Below are positions 34,835 through 44,269 of a DNA stretch of 64,000 nt, in pieces; the first letter of the stretch is position 1, and each line of letters begins with the position of its first letter. The notes beneath the pieces are model-generated. The model did no database searches. It saw only the letters and a program-made list of their open reading frames with translations, and was not told where the DNA came from. Both the position numbers and the translations under genes were made by a program. The stretch comes from Rahnella laticis (lineage in GTDB: Bacteria > Pseudomonadota > Gammaproteobacteria > Enterobacterales > Enterobacteriaceae): positions 496,001 through 560,000 of the forward strand of contig NZ_JADOBI010000001.1 of NCBI RefSeq assembly GCF_015644585.1, written 5' to 3'.

Positions 34835-35443
34835 ATGGCTCAGCTTTATTTTTATTACTCGGCAATGAATGCCGGTAAGTCTACCTCGTTGTTGCAATCT
34901 TCATATAATTATCAAGAACGTGGTATGCGTACACTGGTGCTGACCGCAGAATTAGATCATCGCTTTGGCGTCGGGAAAGTCAGCTCCCGTATCGGGCTGT
35001 CGTCCGATGCAGAGCTTTATAACAAAGACACTGAGCTCTTTAATCTGATAGCGCAGGAGAACCGCTCACAGCGTCTGAGCTGCGTTTTGATAGATGAGTG
35101 CCAGTTTCTTACCAAGTTGCAGGTATCGCAGCTCACAGACGTTGTGGACGATCTGGATGTGCCTGTGCTTTGTTATGGGCTGCGGACGGATTTCCGTGGA
35201 GAGCTTTTTGAAGGCAGCGAATATTTACTGGCCTGGGCGGACAAGCTGGTTGAGCTCAAAACGATTTGCCATTGTGGCCGTAAGGCAAACCGTAATCTGC
35301 GTTTAGATGAAAATGGCAATGCGCTGCATGATGGCGCACAGGTTGTTATTGGTGGGGATGAAAGCTACGTCTCCGTGTGCCGTAAGCATTACAAAGAGGC
35401 GATGGCGGCTATTGACACGAAGGATGACCCTAAGTCCGTCTGA
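34835..35443 (+). CDS. tdk: Thymidine kinase
   Basis: A 202-residue type II thymidine kinase. The P-loop SAMNAGKST is at residues 9-17, the DECQFL acidic site near 88 and the lasso/zinc region with cysteines in CHCGRKA and CRKHYK. It phosphorylates thymidine and deoxyuridine in the salvage pathway. Placement beside hns matches other enterics. Confidence 0.97.
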   Translation: MAQLYFYYSAMNAGKSTSLLQSSYNYQERGMRTLVLTAELDHRFGVGKVSSRIGLSSDAELYNKDTELFNLIAQENRSQRLSCVLIDECQFLTKLQVSQLTDVVDDLDVPVLCYGLRTDFRGELFEGSEYLLAWADKLVELKTICHCGRKANRNLRLDENGNALHDGAQVVIGGDESYVSVCRKHYKEAMAAIDTKDDPKSV

Positions 35444-35515
35444 GGCCATTACAGCGCGTCTGGAAAGGATGATGTCGTCAGGATAAACCGTTTAGCCTAC
35501 TTTGTTTCCTGAAAT

Positions 35516-35543
35516 AAAAAACCCGCCTTTCGGCGGGTTTTTT
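35516..35543. terminator. Bidirectional terminator between tdk and adhE
   Basis: ACCCGCC and GGCGGGT pair around TTTC with A and T runs on both sides. It serves the convergent tdk and adhE genes. Confidence 0.92.
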
Positions 35544-35563
35544 GCTATCAGAATCTCAGCAGA

Positions 35564-38233
35564 TTATTTTTTGCTGGTTTTCTTCTCAGCTTTAGGCGCT
35601 GCAACAACCACTTCTTCAGCAACTTCTTCGCTGAATTCGCGACCGTAGTAGGTATCCATCAGAATCTGTTTCAGTTCTGCAATCAGAGGGTAACGTGGGT
35701 TAGCACCGGTACACTGATCATCGAACGCATCTTCAGACAGTTTATCTACTTTAGCCAGGAAGTCTGCTTCCTGAACGCCAGCTTCACGAATAGACGTTGG
35801 GATGCCCAGTTCCGCTTTGATTTCATCCAACCAGTTCAGCAGTTTTGCAATTTTCTGTGCAGTACGGTCACCAGGAGCGCCCAGACCAAGATGGTCAGCA
35901 ACTTCTGCGTAACGGCGACGCGCTTGCGGGCGGTCATACTGACTGAAAGCAGTCTGTTTAGTTGGGTTATCGTTGGCGTTGTAGCGAATCACGTTAGAAA
36001 TCAACATGGCGTTAGCGAGGCCGTGCGGGATATGGAACTCAGAGCCCAGTTTGTGGGCCATTGAGTGGCAAACCCCCAGGAAGGCGTTGGCAAACGCGAT
36101 ACCCGCGATAGTTGCCGCATTGTGAACACGTTCACGAGCAACCGGGTTTTTAGCGCCGTCCTTGTAGCTTGCTGGCAGGTTTTCTTTCAGCAATTTCAGT
36201 GCCTGCAGAGCCTGACCGTCAGAATATTCATTAGCCAGTACAGAAACGTAAGCTTCAAGTGCGTGAGTCACTGCATCCAGACCACCGAAGGCACACAGTG
36301 ATTTTGGCATGTTCATGACGAGGTTTGCGTCAACGATAGCCATATCAGGTGTCAGTGCATAGTCAGCCAGTGGATATTTCTGACCAGTTGCATCGTCGGT
36401 GACAACGGCGAACGGAGTGACTTCAGAACCTGTACCGGAAGTGGTGGTGACCGCAATCATTTTTGCTTTCACGCCCATTTTCGGGAATTTGTAGATACGT
36501 TTACGGATATCCATAAAGCGCAGCGCCAAATCTTCAAACTGAGTGTCCGGGTGTTCGTACAGAACCCACATGATCTTCGCGGCATCCATTGGGGAACCGC
36601 CACCCAGAGCGATGATAACGTCTGGTTTGAAGGAATTCATTTGCTCAGCACCTTTACGAACGATGCTCAGTGTTGGATCCGCTTCAACTTCGAAGAACAC
36701 TTCAGTTTCAATGCCATGACCTTTCAGAACGCTGGTGATCTGGTCAGCATAGCCGTTGTTGAACAGGTAACGGTCAGTCACGATGAAGGCGCGTTTCGCT
36801 CCATCCGTTGCCACTTCTTCCAGCGCGATTGGCAGTGAGCCACGGCGGAAGTAGATTGATTTCGGAAGTTTATGCCACAACATGTTTTCTGCTCGCTTCG
36901 CTACAGTTTTCTTGTTGATCAAGTGTTTAGGACCGACGTTTTCAGAGATGGAGTTACCACCCCATGAACCGCAACCCAGCGTCAGAGAAGGAGCAAGTTT
37001 GAAGTTGTACAGGTCACCGATACCACCCTGTGAAGCCGGGGTGTTGATCAGGATACGTGCGGTTTTCATTTTGTTGCCAAAATAGTTCACACGTTCTGGT
37101 TGGTTGTCCTGGTCTGTGTACAGACAAGAGGTATGGCCGATACCGCCCATTTCTACCAGTTTCTCAGCTTTGTTTACCGCATCTTCGAAATCTTTAGCAC
37201 GGTACATTGCCAGGGTAGGGGACAGTTTTTCGTGTGCAAACGTTTCAGATTCGTCAACAACGCTGACTTCGCCGATTAACACTTTGGTGTTAGCAGGAAC
37301 TTTGATGCCGGCCATTTCAGCAATTTTGACTGCTGGCTGACCTACGATAGCAGCATTCAGGCCACCGTTTTTAAGGATGATATCAGAAACCGCTTTCAGT
37401 TCTTTGCCCTGCAGCATGTAGCCGCCATGGGAAGCGAAACGTTCGCGAACTGCGTTATAAGCAGAATCAACGACGATGATTGACTGTTCAGAAGCACAGA
37501 TTACGCCGTTATCGAAGGTTTTAGACATCAGAACAGAAGCGACAACACGTTTGATGTCGGCAGTTTCGTCAACAACAACTGGGGTGTTACCTGCACCTAC
37601 ACCGATGGCGGGTTTACCAGAGCTGTATGCGGCTTTAACCATGCCAGGACCACCGGTTGCCAGAATCAGGTTCAGGTCAGGGTGATGCATTAATTGGTTA
37701 GAAAGTTCTACACTTGGTTCATCAATCCAGCCGATGATGTCTTTTGGTGCACCTGCAGCGATAGCGGCTTGCAGCACGATATCAGCAGCTTTGTTGGTCG
37801 CATTTTTTGCACGTGGGTGCGGGGAGAAGATGATGCCGTTACGGGTTTTCAGGCTAATAAGCGCTTTGAAAATCGCAGTGGAAGTCGGGTTGGTGGTTGG
37901 AACGATACCGCAGATCAGGCCGATTGGCTCAGCGATAGTGATGGTACCGAAAGTATCATCCTGACCCAGAATGCCACAGGTCTTTTCATCTTTGTAAGCA
38001 TTGTAGATATATTCAGAGGCGAAGTGGTTTTTGATCACTTTGTCTTCGACGATACCCATTCCGGATTCTTCAACAGCCAGTTTGGCAAGGAGAATTCGAG
38101 AATCGGCAGCAGCCAGGGCGGCGGCAGCGAAAATCTTATCTACTTGTTCTTGACTGAAGTTGGCATATTCGCGCTGTGCCTTCTTGACTCGTGCTACGAG
38201 TGCGTTTAGTTCAGCGACATTTGTTACAGCCAT
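35564..38233 (-). CDS. adhE: Bifunctional acetaldehyde-CoA/alcohol dehydrogenase AdhE
   Basis: An 889-residue fusion protein. The N-terminal half (about 1-440) is a CoA-acylating aldehyde dehydrogenase with the catalytic cysteine in FDNGVICASEQS. The C-terminal half (about 450-870) is an iron-dependent alcohol dehydrogenase with GGGSPMDAAK and iron-binding histidines in the segments HALEAY and CHSMAHKLG. It turns acetyl-CoA into ethanol during fermentation and forms spirosome filaments in E. coli. The final 20 residues are a low-complexity Lys/Glu/Val tail. The long upstream region carries FNR- and Fur-like sites. Confidence 0.97.
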   Translation of the reverse strand: MAVTNVAELNALVARVKKAQREYANFSQEQVDKIFAAAALAAADSRILLAKLAVEESGMGIVEDKVIKNHFASEYIYNAYKDEKTCGILGQDDTFGTITIAEPIGLICGIVPTTNPTSTAIFKALISLKTRNGIIFSPHPRAKNATNKAADIVLQAAIAAGAPKDIIGWIDEPSVELSNQLMHHPDLNLILATGGPGMVKAAYSSGKPAIGVGAGNTPVVVDETADIKRVVASVLMSKTFDNGVICASEQSIIVVDSAYNAVRERFASHGGYMLQGKELKAVSDIILKNGGLNAAIVGQPAVKIAEMAGIKVPANTKVLIGEVSVVDESETFAHEKLSPTLAMYRAKDFEDAVNKAEKLVEMGGIGHTSCLYTDQDNQPERVNYFGNKMKTARILINTPASQGGIGDLYNFKLAPSLTLGCGSWGGNSISENVGPKHLINKKTVAKRAENMLWHKLPKSIYFRRGSLPIALEEVATDGAKRAFIVTDRYLFNNGYADQITSVLKGHGIETEVFFEVEADPTLSIVRKGAEQMNSFKPDVIIALGGGSPMDAAKIMWVLYEHPDTQFEDLALRFMDIRKRIYKFPKMGVKAKMIAVTTTSGTGSEVTPFAVVTDDATGQKYPLADYALTPDMAIVDANLVMNMPKSLCAFGGLDAVTHALEAYVSVLANEYSDGQALQALKLLKENLPASYKDGAKNPVARERVHNAATIAGIAFANAFLGVCHSMAHKLGSEFHIPHGLANAMLISNVIRYNANDNPTKQTAFSQYDRPQARRRYAEVADHLGLGAPGDRTAQKIAKLLNWLDEIKAELGIPTSIREAGVQEADFLAKVDKLSEDAFDDQCTGANPRYPLIAELKQILMDTYYGREFSEEVAEEVVVAAPKAEKKTSKK

Positions 38234-38499
38234 AATGCTCTCCTGATAAAGTTAAACTCTTTTAGTAAATAATCCGCCAAAGGCTAGTATAGACCTGCTA
38301 TCAGTCACCGTGAGAAACTAATTAATGCTAAGGATCTCAATGTGTTGTCTTTGTCTCTTTATTTGCTCAAAGAGCTTTCAGTTGTGAAGCACCGGGTAAA
38401 GTCGATATCTTTTAAATCACCTTTATCACTGAACGTTTTGTCTTCAAGTAACGCTGAGTGACTATGTACTGAGCTTACCTATTTGTAGGCAGGGTGAAT

Positions 38500-38513
38500 T
38501 TGATCTGGATCAC
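38500..38513. promoter_or_regulatory. FNR-like site upstream of adhE
   Basis: TTGAT-CTGG-ATCAC matches the FNR consensus TTGAT-N4-ATCAA at nine of ten positions. It lies about 270 bp before the adhE start, near where the promoter is expected. It suits oxygen control of a fermentation gene. Confidence 0.6.
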
Positions 38514-38550
38514 TAAATACCGATGCTGACACCTTTCAGCAGGGTGTTGT

Positions 38551-38565
38551 TGAGAATGATTATCA
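38551..38565. promoter_or_regulatory. Fur box candidate between adhE and ychE
   Basis: TGAGAAT-G-ATTATCA differs by one base from the 7-1-7 Fur palindrome TGATAAT-N-ATTATCA. The target could be adhE, ychE or an unannotated small RNA. Confidence 0.6.
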
Positions 38566-38764
38566 AATTTACCCATGGATAATACAGTTTAGTAGCTAAA
38601 GTTATCAATAAAAAAACTCATTTTTAACAAAAGCCTTATTCACTACCTTTATTTCGAAATCTGGTGATAAAAACTATGAAACGGCGTGGCGCCTTTACGG
38701 GGATTCCAGTACATTAGCGCCCATCAAAACCTTCTTCTGCTGGCATATTTGTGCGGAGTTCTGC

Positions 38765-39409
38765 GTGAGCCAATCTTTATTAGATTTTTCAGGGTATATC
38801 AAATTTTTCGTCGGCCTTTTTGCACTGGTCAACCCGGTGGGGATCTTGCCGGTGTTTATCAGCATGACCAGCTATCAGGCAGCGGCAGGGCGTAATAAGA
38901 CCAACATGACAGCCAACCTGTCAGTGGCCATTATTTTGTCGACGGCGCTCTTCCTTGGCGATGCGATTTTGCACCTGTTCGGGATTTCCATTGATTCGTT
39001 CCGTATTGCCGGCGGGATCCTGGTGGTGACGATAGCGATGTCGATGATCAGCGGCAAGCTGGGTGAAGATAAGCAGAATAAACAGGAGAAGTCAGAAACG
39101 GCGATCCGTGAAAACGTTGGCGTGGTTCCGCTGGCGTTACCGCTGATGGCCGGGCCGGGTGCGATAAGCTCGACGATTGTCTGGAGCTCACGCTACAACG
39201 GCTGGCAGAATCTGCTGGGGCTGACCGTTGCTATAATCTTCTTTGCATTTTGTTGCTGGCTGCTGTTCCGTGCGGCACCTTTATTAGTCCGCCTGTTAGG
39301 GCAAACCGGCATCAACGTCATTACCCGTATCATGGGTCTTTTACTGATGTCACTCGGTATTGAGTTTATCGTCACCGGTATTAAAGCTATTTTCCCCGGT
39401 TTGCTCTGA
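38765..39409 (+). CDS. ychE: MarC-family membrane protein YchE
   Basis: A 214-residue inner-membrane protein with about six helices. It has the MarC-family opening FVGLFALVNPVGILPVF (about residues 15-31) and the repeated counterpart VPLALPLMAGPGAIS (about 120-134). GTG at 38765 follows GGAG. Its function is unknown; earlier links of MarC to drug resistance were not upheld. Gene order adhE-ychE-opp is as in E. coli. Confidence 0.92.
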   Translation: MSQSLLDFSGYIKFFVGLFALVNPVGILPVFISMTSYQAAAGRNKTNMTANLSVAIILSTALFLGDAILHLFGISIDSFRIAGGILVVTIAMSMISGKLGEDKQNKQEKSETAIRENVGVVPLALPLMAGPGAISSTIVWSSRYNGWQNLLGLTVAIIFFAFCCWLLFRAAPLLVRLLGQTGINVITRIMGLLLMSLGIEFIVTGIKAIFPGLL

Positions 39410-39424
39410 TTCTTAGCCAGCAAA

Positions 39425-39465
39425 TTCTCGCGGATACATTAACGTTATCCGTGAGAATTATTATC
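39425..39465 (+). terminator. ychE terminator
   Basis: A 12-bp stem, TTCTCGCGGATA with TATCCGTGAGAA (one G-T pair), loop of 9, then a T-rich stretch TTATTATCCCTT. Confidence 0.75.
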
Positions 39466-40064
39466 CCTTCTTATAATCCTGTGCATTAATATAGTGCAGC
39501 TAATGGCTTAATTGAGAGCATTTGCACCCTAATGTGGCGTAAATCTCCGTCTCACCTTCCTTTTTAATCCAAGTCTCCATTTATTCTAATAAACTTAGCT
39601 AATTCTTCGCTAAATACTGTTATTTATTGCCCGTATTGCCGTTAATTTATCCACATCATTCTGTAAGGCTTGTGCAGGCCGTACCGAGATGTTATTAGTG
39701 TTAACACAGCAGTTAACAGCGCTTTATCCTTGAAATCATCCCATTGTTAACTGATTGTGTCAGAGCAGTTCCTGAACAACCGCCTTTACAAAAAGGTGTG
39801 AGAAATAGCGTGTTAACTCGACATATAACAATGGGTTAAGTGCCATTTCTGATGCGAGGTCGCGGGTGTCCTTCTGGCACACTTAACGCATAAAAGAGAA
39901 TTACGTAACAAATTTGCAAAATTTATTGGCGCCCGTATCAGGCTTCTGATAATTTTCAAATCGTCTTCAAAAATGGAATTTTGTTTAGAGTCATGCTCTG
40001 AGTGAGAATGAATCTTGCCAGGCATAGAGAGATTGAAGCAATTTCATTTGTTTTGGAGAGTGTC

Positions 40065-40223
40065 GTGTCATCATGCGTATCACAAAATTATCCTCGCTCG
40101 CTTTCCGTGAAAAGAAAGTCAGGCACTGAGATGACGACAATTAACAACCTTGTGTTGACTCTCCCGATTCAACAAAACAAATCTTCAGTACTTCTTCAGA
40201 TTAAAATGAATGACAGCGCTTAA
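40065..40223 (+). CDS. Possible small protein upstream of oppA (52 codons)
   Basis: A GTG start with GGAGAG four bases upstream opens 52 codons, including an internal ATG at 40131. Overlapping it out of frame is an 18-codon frame (40073-40129) that ends one base before that ATG. The product has no recognised domain, no signal peptide and no clear membrane segment. It may be a leader peptide, a small protein or chance; only the ribosome site supports it. Confidence 0.25.
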   Translation: MSSCVSQNYPRSLSVKRKSGTEMTTINNLVLTLPIQQNKSSVLLQIKMNDSA

Positions 40224-40536
40224 CTGCGACGGATTTTCTATCGCCTTAATTCGGGTTAAAAGAAAATAATCGGGTGAAGTACAGAAATAACAGAATGTGA
40301 TCGCCTGGTGTACGACTGAACATTGTGGAGTGGCGTACGGGGTTATCAAATGGAGTGGGATCATCCTCATCGATCCCGGAAACCGCACGGCGAATACAGC
40401 CTGACGTTTCATCAAACCTGAGATGTAGCAATATGCAGTAATAGGGGACAGCCATCTGCGGATGGTACTACATGGGGGGCCTTTCTCGAGCAATTCGTTC
40501 CTGCTTTTGAAACCCATTGACCCAGCAAGGGTTTAT

Positions 40537-40556
40537 CTTGCACCCGGGCGTGCAAG
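40537..40556 (+). promoter_or_regulatory. Hairpin in the oppA leader
   Basis: CTTGCA and TGCAAG pair around an 8-base GC-rich loop, ending 30 bases before the oppA ATG. Its position just upstream of the ribosome site suggests control of translation or mRNA stability. This is inferred. Confidence 0.4.
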
Positions 40557-40585
40557 TTCATAATAAAAATTGGAGTTAAATAAAA

Positions 40586-42226
40586 ATGACCAACATCACA
40601 AAAAAAAATCTGCTGGCTGCATGCATCATGGCTGCAGTGGGCACAATTTCTGTCAATAACGCATTTGCGGCCAATGTGCCTGCTGGCGTGACACTGGCTG
40701 CAAAACAAGAACTGGTGCGTAATAACGGTTCTGAAGTTCAGTCACTTGACCCGCATAAAGTTGAAGGCGTGCCGGAATCAAACGTCATCCGTGATCTGCT
40801 TGAAGGCCTGGTCAATACCGACAGCAAAGACGGCAGCGTAATTCCTGGCGTAGCAACCAGTTGGGATAACAAAGATTTTAAAGTCTGGACCTTCCACCTG
40901 CGTCCGGAAGCTAAATGGTCAAATGGCGATCCTGTCACTGCAGAAGATTTCGTTTACAGCTGGCAGCGCCTGGCTGACCCGAAAACCGCTTCTCCATACG
41001 AGAGCTACCTGCAATACGGGCACATCGAAAACATCGATGACATCATCAGCGGCAAGAAAAGCCCTGATACCCTGGGTGTGAAGGCGATTGATGACCATAC
41101 CCTGCAAGTGACACTGACCGAACCTGTTCCGTATTTCGTAAAAATGCTGTCTCACACCGCGATGAAGCCGGTAAATAAAAAAGTGGTTGAGAAATTTGGT
41201 GACAAATGGACTCAGCCTGAAAACTACGTGAGCAACGGCGCGTACACCCTTAAAGCCTGGACCGTCAACGAACGTATCGTCCTGGAACGTAGCCCGACTT
41301 ACTGGGACAACGCGAAAACTGTGATCAACCAGGTGACTTACCTGCCAATCTCTTCTGAAGTGACAGACGTAAACCGCTACCGCAGCGGCGAAATCGACAT
41401 GACTTACAACAACATGCCGATCGAATTGTTCCAGAAACTGAAAAAAGAAATCCCGGCTGAAGTTCATGTTGACCCGTATCTGTGTACTTACTACTACGAA
41501 ATCAACAACCAGAAAGCACCATTCACCGATTCCCGCGTTCGTGAAGCGCTGAAACTGGGCCTGGATCGCGACATCATCGTGAACAAAGTGAAAGCGCAGG
41601 GCGATCTGCCAGCGTACGGCTACACCCCGCCTTACACCGATGGTGCAAAACTGACGCCTCCGGCCTGGTTCAAAGAAACACAGGAACAACGTAACGAGCA
41701 GGCGAAAAAACTGCTGGCCGAAGCAGGTTACACTTCCGCTAAGCCTCTGACGTTTGATCTGCTGTACAACACTTCTGATCTGCACAAAAAACTGGCTATC
41801 GCTGCTGCCGCTATCTGGAAGAAAAACCTGGGCGTCGACGTTAAACTGGTAAACCAGGAATGGAAAACCTTCCTCGACAGCCGTCATCAGGGCAACTTCG
41901 ACGTTGCGCGTGCGGGCTGGTGCTCTGACTACAACGAACCTTCTTCCTTCCTGAACACCATGCTGTCTGACAGCAGCAACAACACCGCGCACTATAAGAG
42001 CCCGGCGTTTGATAAAGACATCGCTGATACTCTGAATGTGAAAACTGACGAAGAACGCGCAGCGCTTTATCAGAAAGCGGAAACTCAGTTGGATAAAGAC
42101 TCTGCCATCGTACCTGTTTATTACTATGTGAACGCCCGTCTGGTGAAACCTTACGTCGGGGGTTACACCGGTAAAGATCCACAAGACAACGTCTACGTGA
42201 AAGATCTGTACATCATCAAACACTAA
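40586..42226 (+). CDS. oppA: Periplasmic oligopeptide-binding protein OppA
   Basis: A 546-residue SBP_bac_5 protein with a Sec signal peptide cleaved near VNNAFA-AN (residue 29). Family segments include SEVQSLDPHKVEGVPESNV, WSNGDPVTAEDFVYSWQRL and RAGWCSDYNEPSSFLN; the aspartate in WCSDYNEP binds the peptide amino end in known structures. It captures peptides of two to five residues for the OppBCDF importer. Codon use is strongly biased to frequent codons, as expected of an abundant protein. Confidence 0.96.
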   Translation: MTNITKKNLLAACIMAAVGTISVNNAFAANVPAGVTLAAKQELVRNNGSEVQSLDPHKVEGVPESNVIRDLLEGLVNTDSKDGSVIPGVATSWDNKDFKVWTFHLRPEAKWSNGDPVTAEDFVYSWQRLADPKTASPYESYLQYGHIENIDDIISGKKSPDTLGVKAIDDHTLQVTLTEPVPYFVKMLSHTAMKPVNKKVVEKFGDKWTQPENYVSNGAYTLKAWTVNERIVLERSPTYWDNAKTVINQVTYLPISSEVTDVNRYRSGEIDMTYNNMPIELFQKLKKEIPAEVHVDPYLCTYYYEINNQKAPFTDSRVREALKLGLDRDIIVNKVKAQGDLPAYGYTPPYTDGAKLTPPAWFKETQEQRNEQAKKLLAEAGYTSAKPLTFDLLYNTSDLHKKLAIAAAAIWKKNLGVDVKLVNQEWKTFLDSRHQGNFDVARAGWCSDYNEPSSFLNTMLSDSSNNTAHYKSPAFDKDIADTLNVKTDEERAALYQKAETQLDKDSAIVPVYYYVNARLVKPYVGGYTGKDPQDNVYVKDLYIIKH

Positions 42227-42238
42227 TTAAATAGTGCT

Positions 42239-42267
42239 GAGCAGGGCATCCCCGAGCTGCCCTGCTC
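42239..42267 (+). terminator. Hairpin between oppA and oppB
   Basis: GAGCAGGGCA and TGCCCTGCTC form a 10-bp stem with a 9-base loop, followed by a weak T-rich run. It probably causes partial termination or protects oppA mRNA, giving more binding protein than permease. Confidence 0.7.
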
Positions 42268-42413
42268 GTTATATTTTGATGAAGGTAAAGTTTTTAGCGC
42301 GAAATTTTCGTGCTGAAGCAAAGAGCCACCACGACGGTAATCACCCGATGGCCGTCGTGACCAAGCCATAAACTATCAAGCTGTAGTGACAGGCTTAGAA
42401 ACAGGTACGGGCA

Positions 42414-43334
42414 ATGTTAAAGTTTATTTTACGCCGCTGTCTGGAAGCGATTCCGACGCTATTCATTCTGATCACCATCTCGTTTTTTATGATGCGTCTC
42501 GCACCGGGCAGCCCTTTTACGGGTGAGCGTAATCTTCCGCCAGAAGTGATGGCGAACATTGAGGCGAAATACCACCTCAATGACCCGATGTATAAGCAAT
42601 ATTTCCACTATTTAGAACAGCTGGCGAAAGGCGATTTTGGCCCGTCGTTCAAATACAAGGATTACACCGTTAATGATCTGGTTGCGGCCTCGTTCCCGGT
42701 TTCCGCGAAACTCGGACTGGCGGCATTTATCATGGCGATTTTCTTTGGTGTCTCGGCGGGAGTTGTTGCTGCGCTGAATCAAAACACGAAATGGGATTAT
42801 ACCGTGATGGGCGTCGCGATGACCGGGGTGGTTATCCCCAGTTTCGTGGTTGCGCCGTTACTGGTGCTGATATTTGCGATTACCCTGAAATGGCTGCCGG
42901 GCGGTGGCTGGAATGGCGGCGGAGCGAAATACATGATCCTGCCGATGGTCGCACTCTCACTGGCGTATATTGCCAGTATCGCGCGTATCACCCGCGGTTC
43001 TATGATTGAAATTCTGCACTCCAACTTCATCCGTACGGCTCGCGCCAAAGGTTTACCGCTGCGTCGCATTATCCTGCGTCACGCACTGAAACCCGCGCTG
43101 CTGCCGGTACTGTCTTATATGGGGCCGGCTTTCGTTGGGATTATCACCGGTTCTATGGTTATCGAGAGCATTTTCGGATTGCCGGGTATTGGCCAGCTGT
43201 TTGTTAACGGAGCATTAAACCGTGACTACTCGCTGGTTCTCAGCCTGACCATTTTGGTGGGCGCATTGACCATTTTGTTCAATGCAATCGTCGACGTGCT
43301 GTACGCCGTCATCGACCCGAAAATCCGTTATTAA
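42414..43334 (+). CDS. oppB: Oligopeptide ABC transporter permease OppB
   Basis: A 306-residue permease with about six helices. It opens MLKFILRRCLEAIPTLFILI and has MRLAPGSPFTGER (about 27-39) and the coupling loop RTARAKGLPLRRIILRHALK (near 205). It forms the membrane channel with OppC. A 190-bp gap separates it from oppA. Confidence 0.95.
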   Translation: MLKFILRRCLEAIPTLFILITISFFMMRLAPGSPFTGERNLPPEVMANIEAKYHLNDPMYKQYFHYLEQLAKGDFGPSFKYKDYTVNDLVAASFPVSAKLGLAAFIMAIFFGVSAGVVAALNQNTKWDYTVMGVAMTGVVIPSFVVAPLLVLIFAITLKWLPGGGWNGGGAKYMILPMVALSLAYIASIARITRGSMIEILHSNFIRTARAKGLPLRRIILRHALKPALLPVLSYMGPAFVGIITGSMVIESIFGLPGIGQLFVNGALNRDYSLVLSLTILVGALTILFNAIVDVLYAVIDPKIRY

Positions 43335-43349
43335 TGCCGGAGTACGTCA

Positions 43350-44258
43350 ATGATCTTAAGTAAAAAAAATAGCGACGTCGTCGAAAACTTCAGCGAAAAG
43401 CTGGAAGTTGAAGGCCGCAGTTTGTGGCAGGACGCGCGACGCCGGTTTATGCATAACCGCGCGGCGGTCACCAGCCTGATTGTGCTGGCCTTTATCGCAC
43501 TCTTCGTTACGTTTGCGCCGATGTTGTCACAGTTTGCCTACGACGATACTGACTGGAACATGATGTCTGGCGCGCCTGATTTCGCCTCTCACCACTATTT
43601 CGGCACCGATTCTTCTGGCCGTGATTTGCTGGTGCGTGTGGCTATCGGCGGACGCATTTCCCTGATGGTCGGTGTGGCTGCAGCCCTGGTGGCGGTGATC
43701 CTCGGTACGCTGTACGGATCTTTGTCCGGCTATCTGGGGGGTAAAATCGACTCCGCCATGATGCGCCTGCTGGAAATCCTTAACTCCTTCCCGTTCATGT
43801 TCTTCGTTATCCTGCTGGTGACGTTCTTCGGGCAGAATATCCTGTTGATCTTCGTGGCAATCGGGATGGTGTCCTGGCTGGACATGGCGCGTATTGTTCG
43901 CGGCCAGACCCTCAGCCTGAAACGCAAAGAATTCATCGAAGCCGCGCTGGTGAGTGGTGTGAACACGCGCAATATCGTTTTGCGTCACATCGTTCCTAAC
44001 GTGCTGGGCGTTGTGGTGGTGTATGCGTCACTGCTGGTTCCAAGCATGATCCTGTTCGAATCCTTCCTGAGCTTCCTGGGTTTGGGCACGCAGGAGCCAC
44101 TGAGCAGCTGGGGCGCGTTGCTGAGCGACGGCGCCAACTCGATGGAAGTTTCACCCTGGTTGCTGCTGTTCCCGGCAGGTTTCCTGGTTGTCACTCTGTT
44201 CTGTTTCAATTTTATCGGTGATGGCCTGCGTGATGCCCTCGACCCGAAAGATCGTTAA
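43350..44258 (+). CDS. oppC: Oligopeptide ABC transporter permease OppC
   Basis: A 302-residue permease with an N-terminal OppC_N helix (VTSLIVLAFIALFVTFAPML) and the loop EAALVSGVNTRNIVLRHIVP (near 194) that contacts the ATPases. It ends DGLRDALDPKDR. It lies 15 bp after oppB and 11 bp before oppD. Confidence 0.95.
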   Translation: MILSKKNSDVVENFSEKLEVEGRSLWQDARRRFMHNRAAVTSLIVLAFIALFVTFAPMLSQFAYDDTDWNMMSGAPDFASHHYFGTDSSGRDLLVRVAIGGRISLMVGVAAALVAVILGTLYGSLSGYLGGKIDSAMMRLLEILNSFPFMFFVILLVTFFGQNILLIFVAIGMVSWLDMARIVRGQTLSLKRKEFIEAALVSGVNTRNIVLRHIVPNVLGVVVVYASLLVPSMILFESFLSFLGLGTQEPLSSWGALLSDGANSMEVSPWLLLFPAGFLVVTLFCFNFIGDGLRDALDPKDR

Positions 44259-44269
44259 GGAGTGCGACC

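Larger units (their letters stand above)
38234..38764. other. adhE-ychE divergent regulatory region
   Basis: A 531-bp gap with no convincing gene. It contains an FNR-like site (38500) and a near-consensus Fur box (38551). E. coli adhE also has a long untranslated leader of nearly 300 bases, so much of 38234-38500 is probably adhE leader RNA. Confidence 0.6.
39466..40585 (+). other. Long leader region upstream of oppA
   Basis: About 1.1 kb without a clear gene. It is AT-rich with many direct and inverted patches. It holds one short frame with a good ribosome site (40065-40223) and a hairpin before oppA (40537-40556). In E. coli oppA has a long regulatory leader and is a target of the small RNA GcvB, so a regulatory role is likely. 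The oppA promoter cannot be fixed by eye. Confidence 0.5.

Noticed and set aside
40919-42223. A 434-codon open frame antisense to oppA
   Set aside because: It exists because oppA uses a strongly biased codon set. The product is rich in Val, Phe, His and Arg with no domain, and oppA itself is certain.
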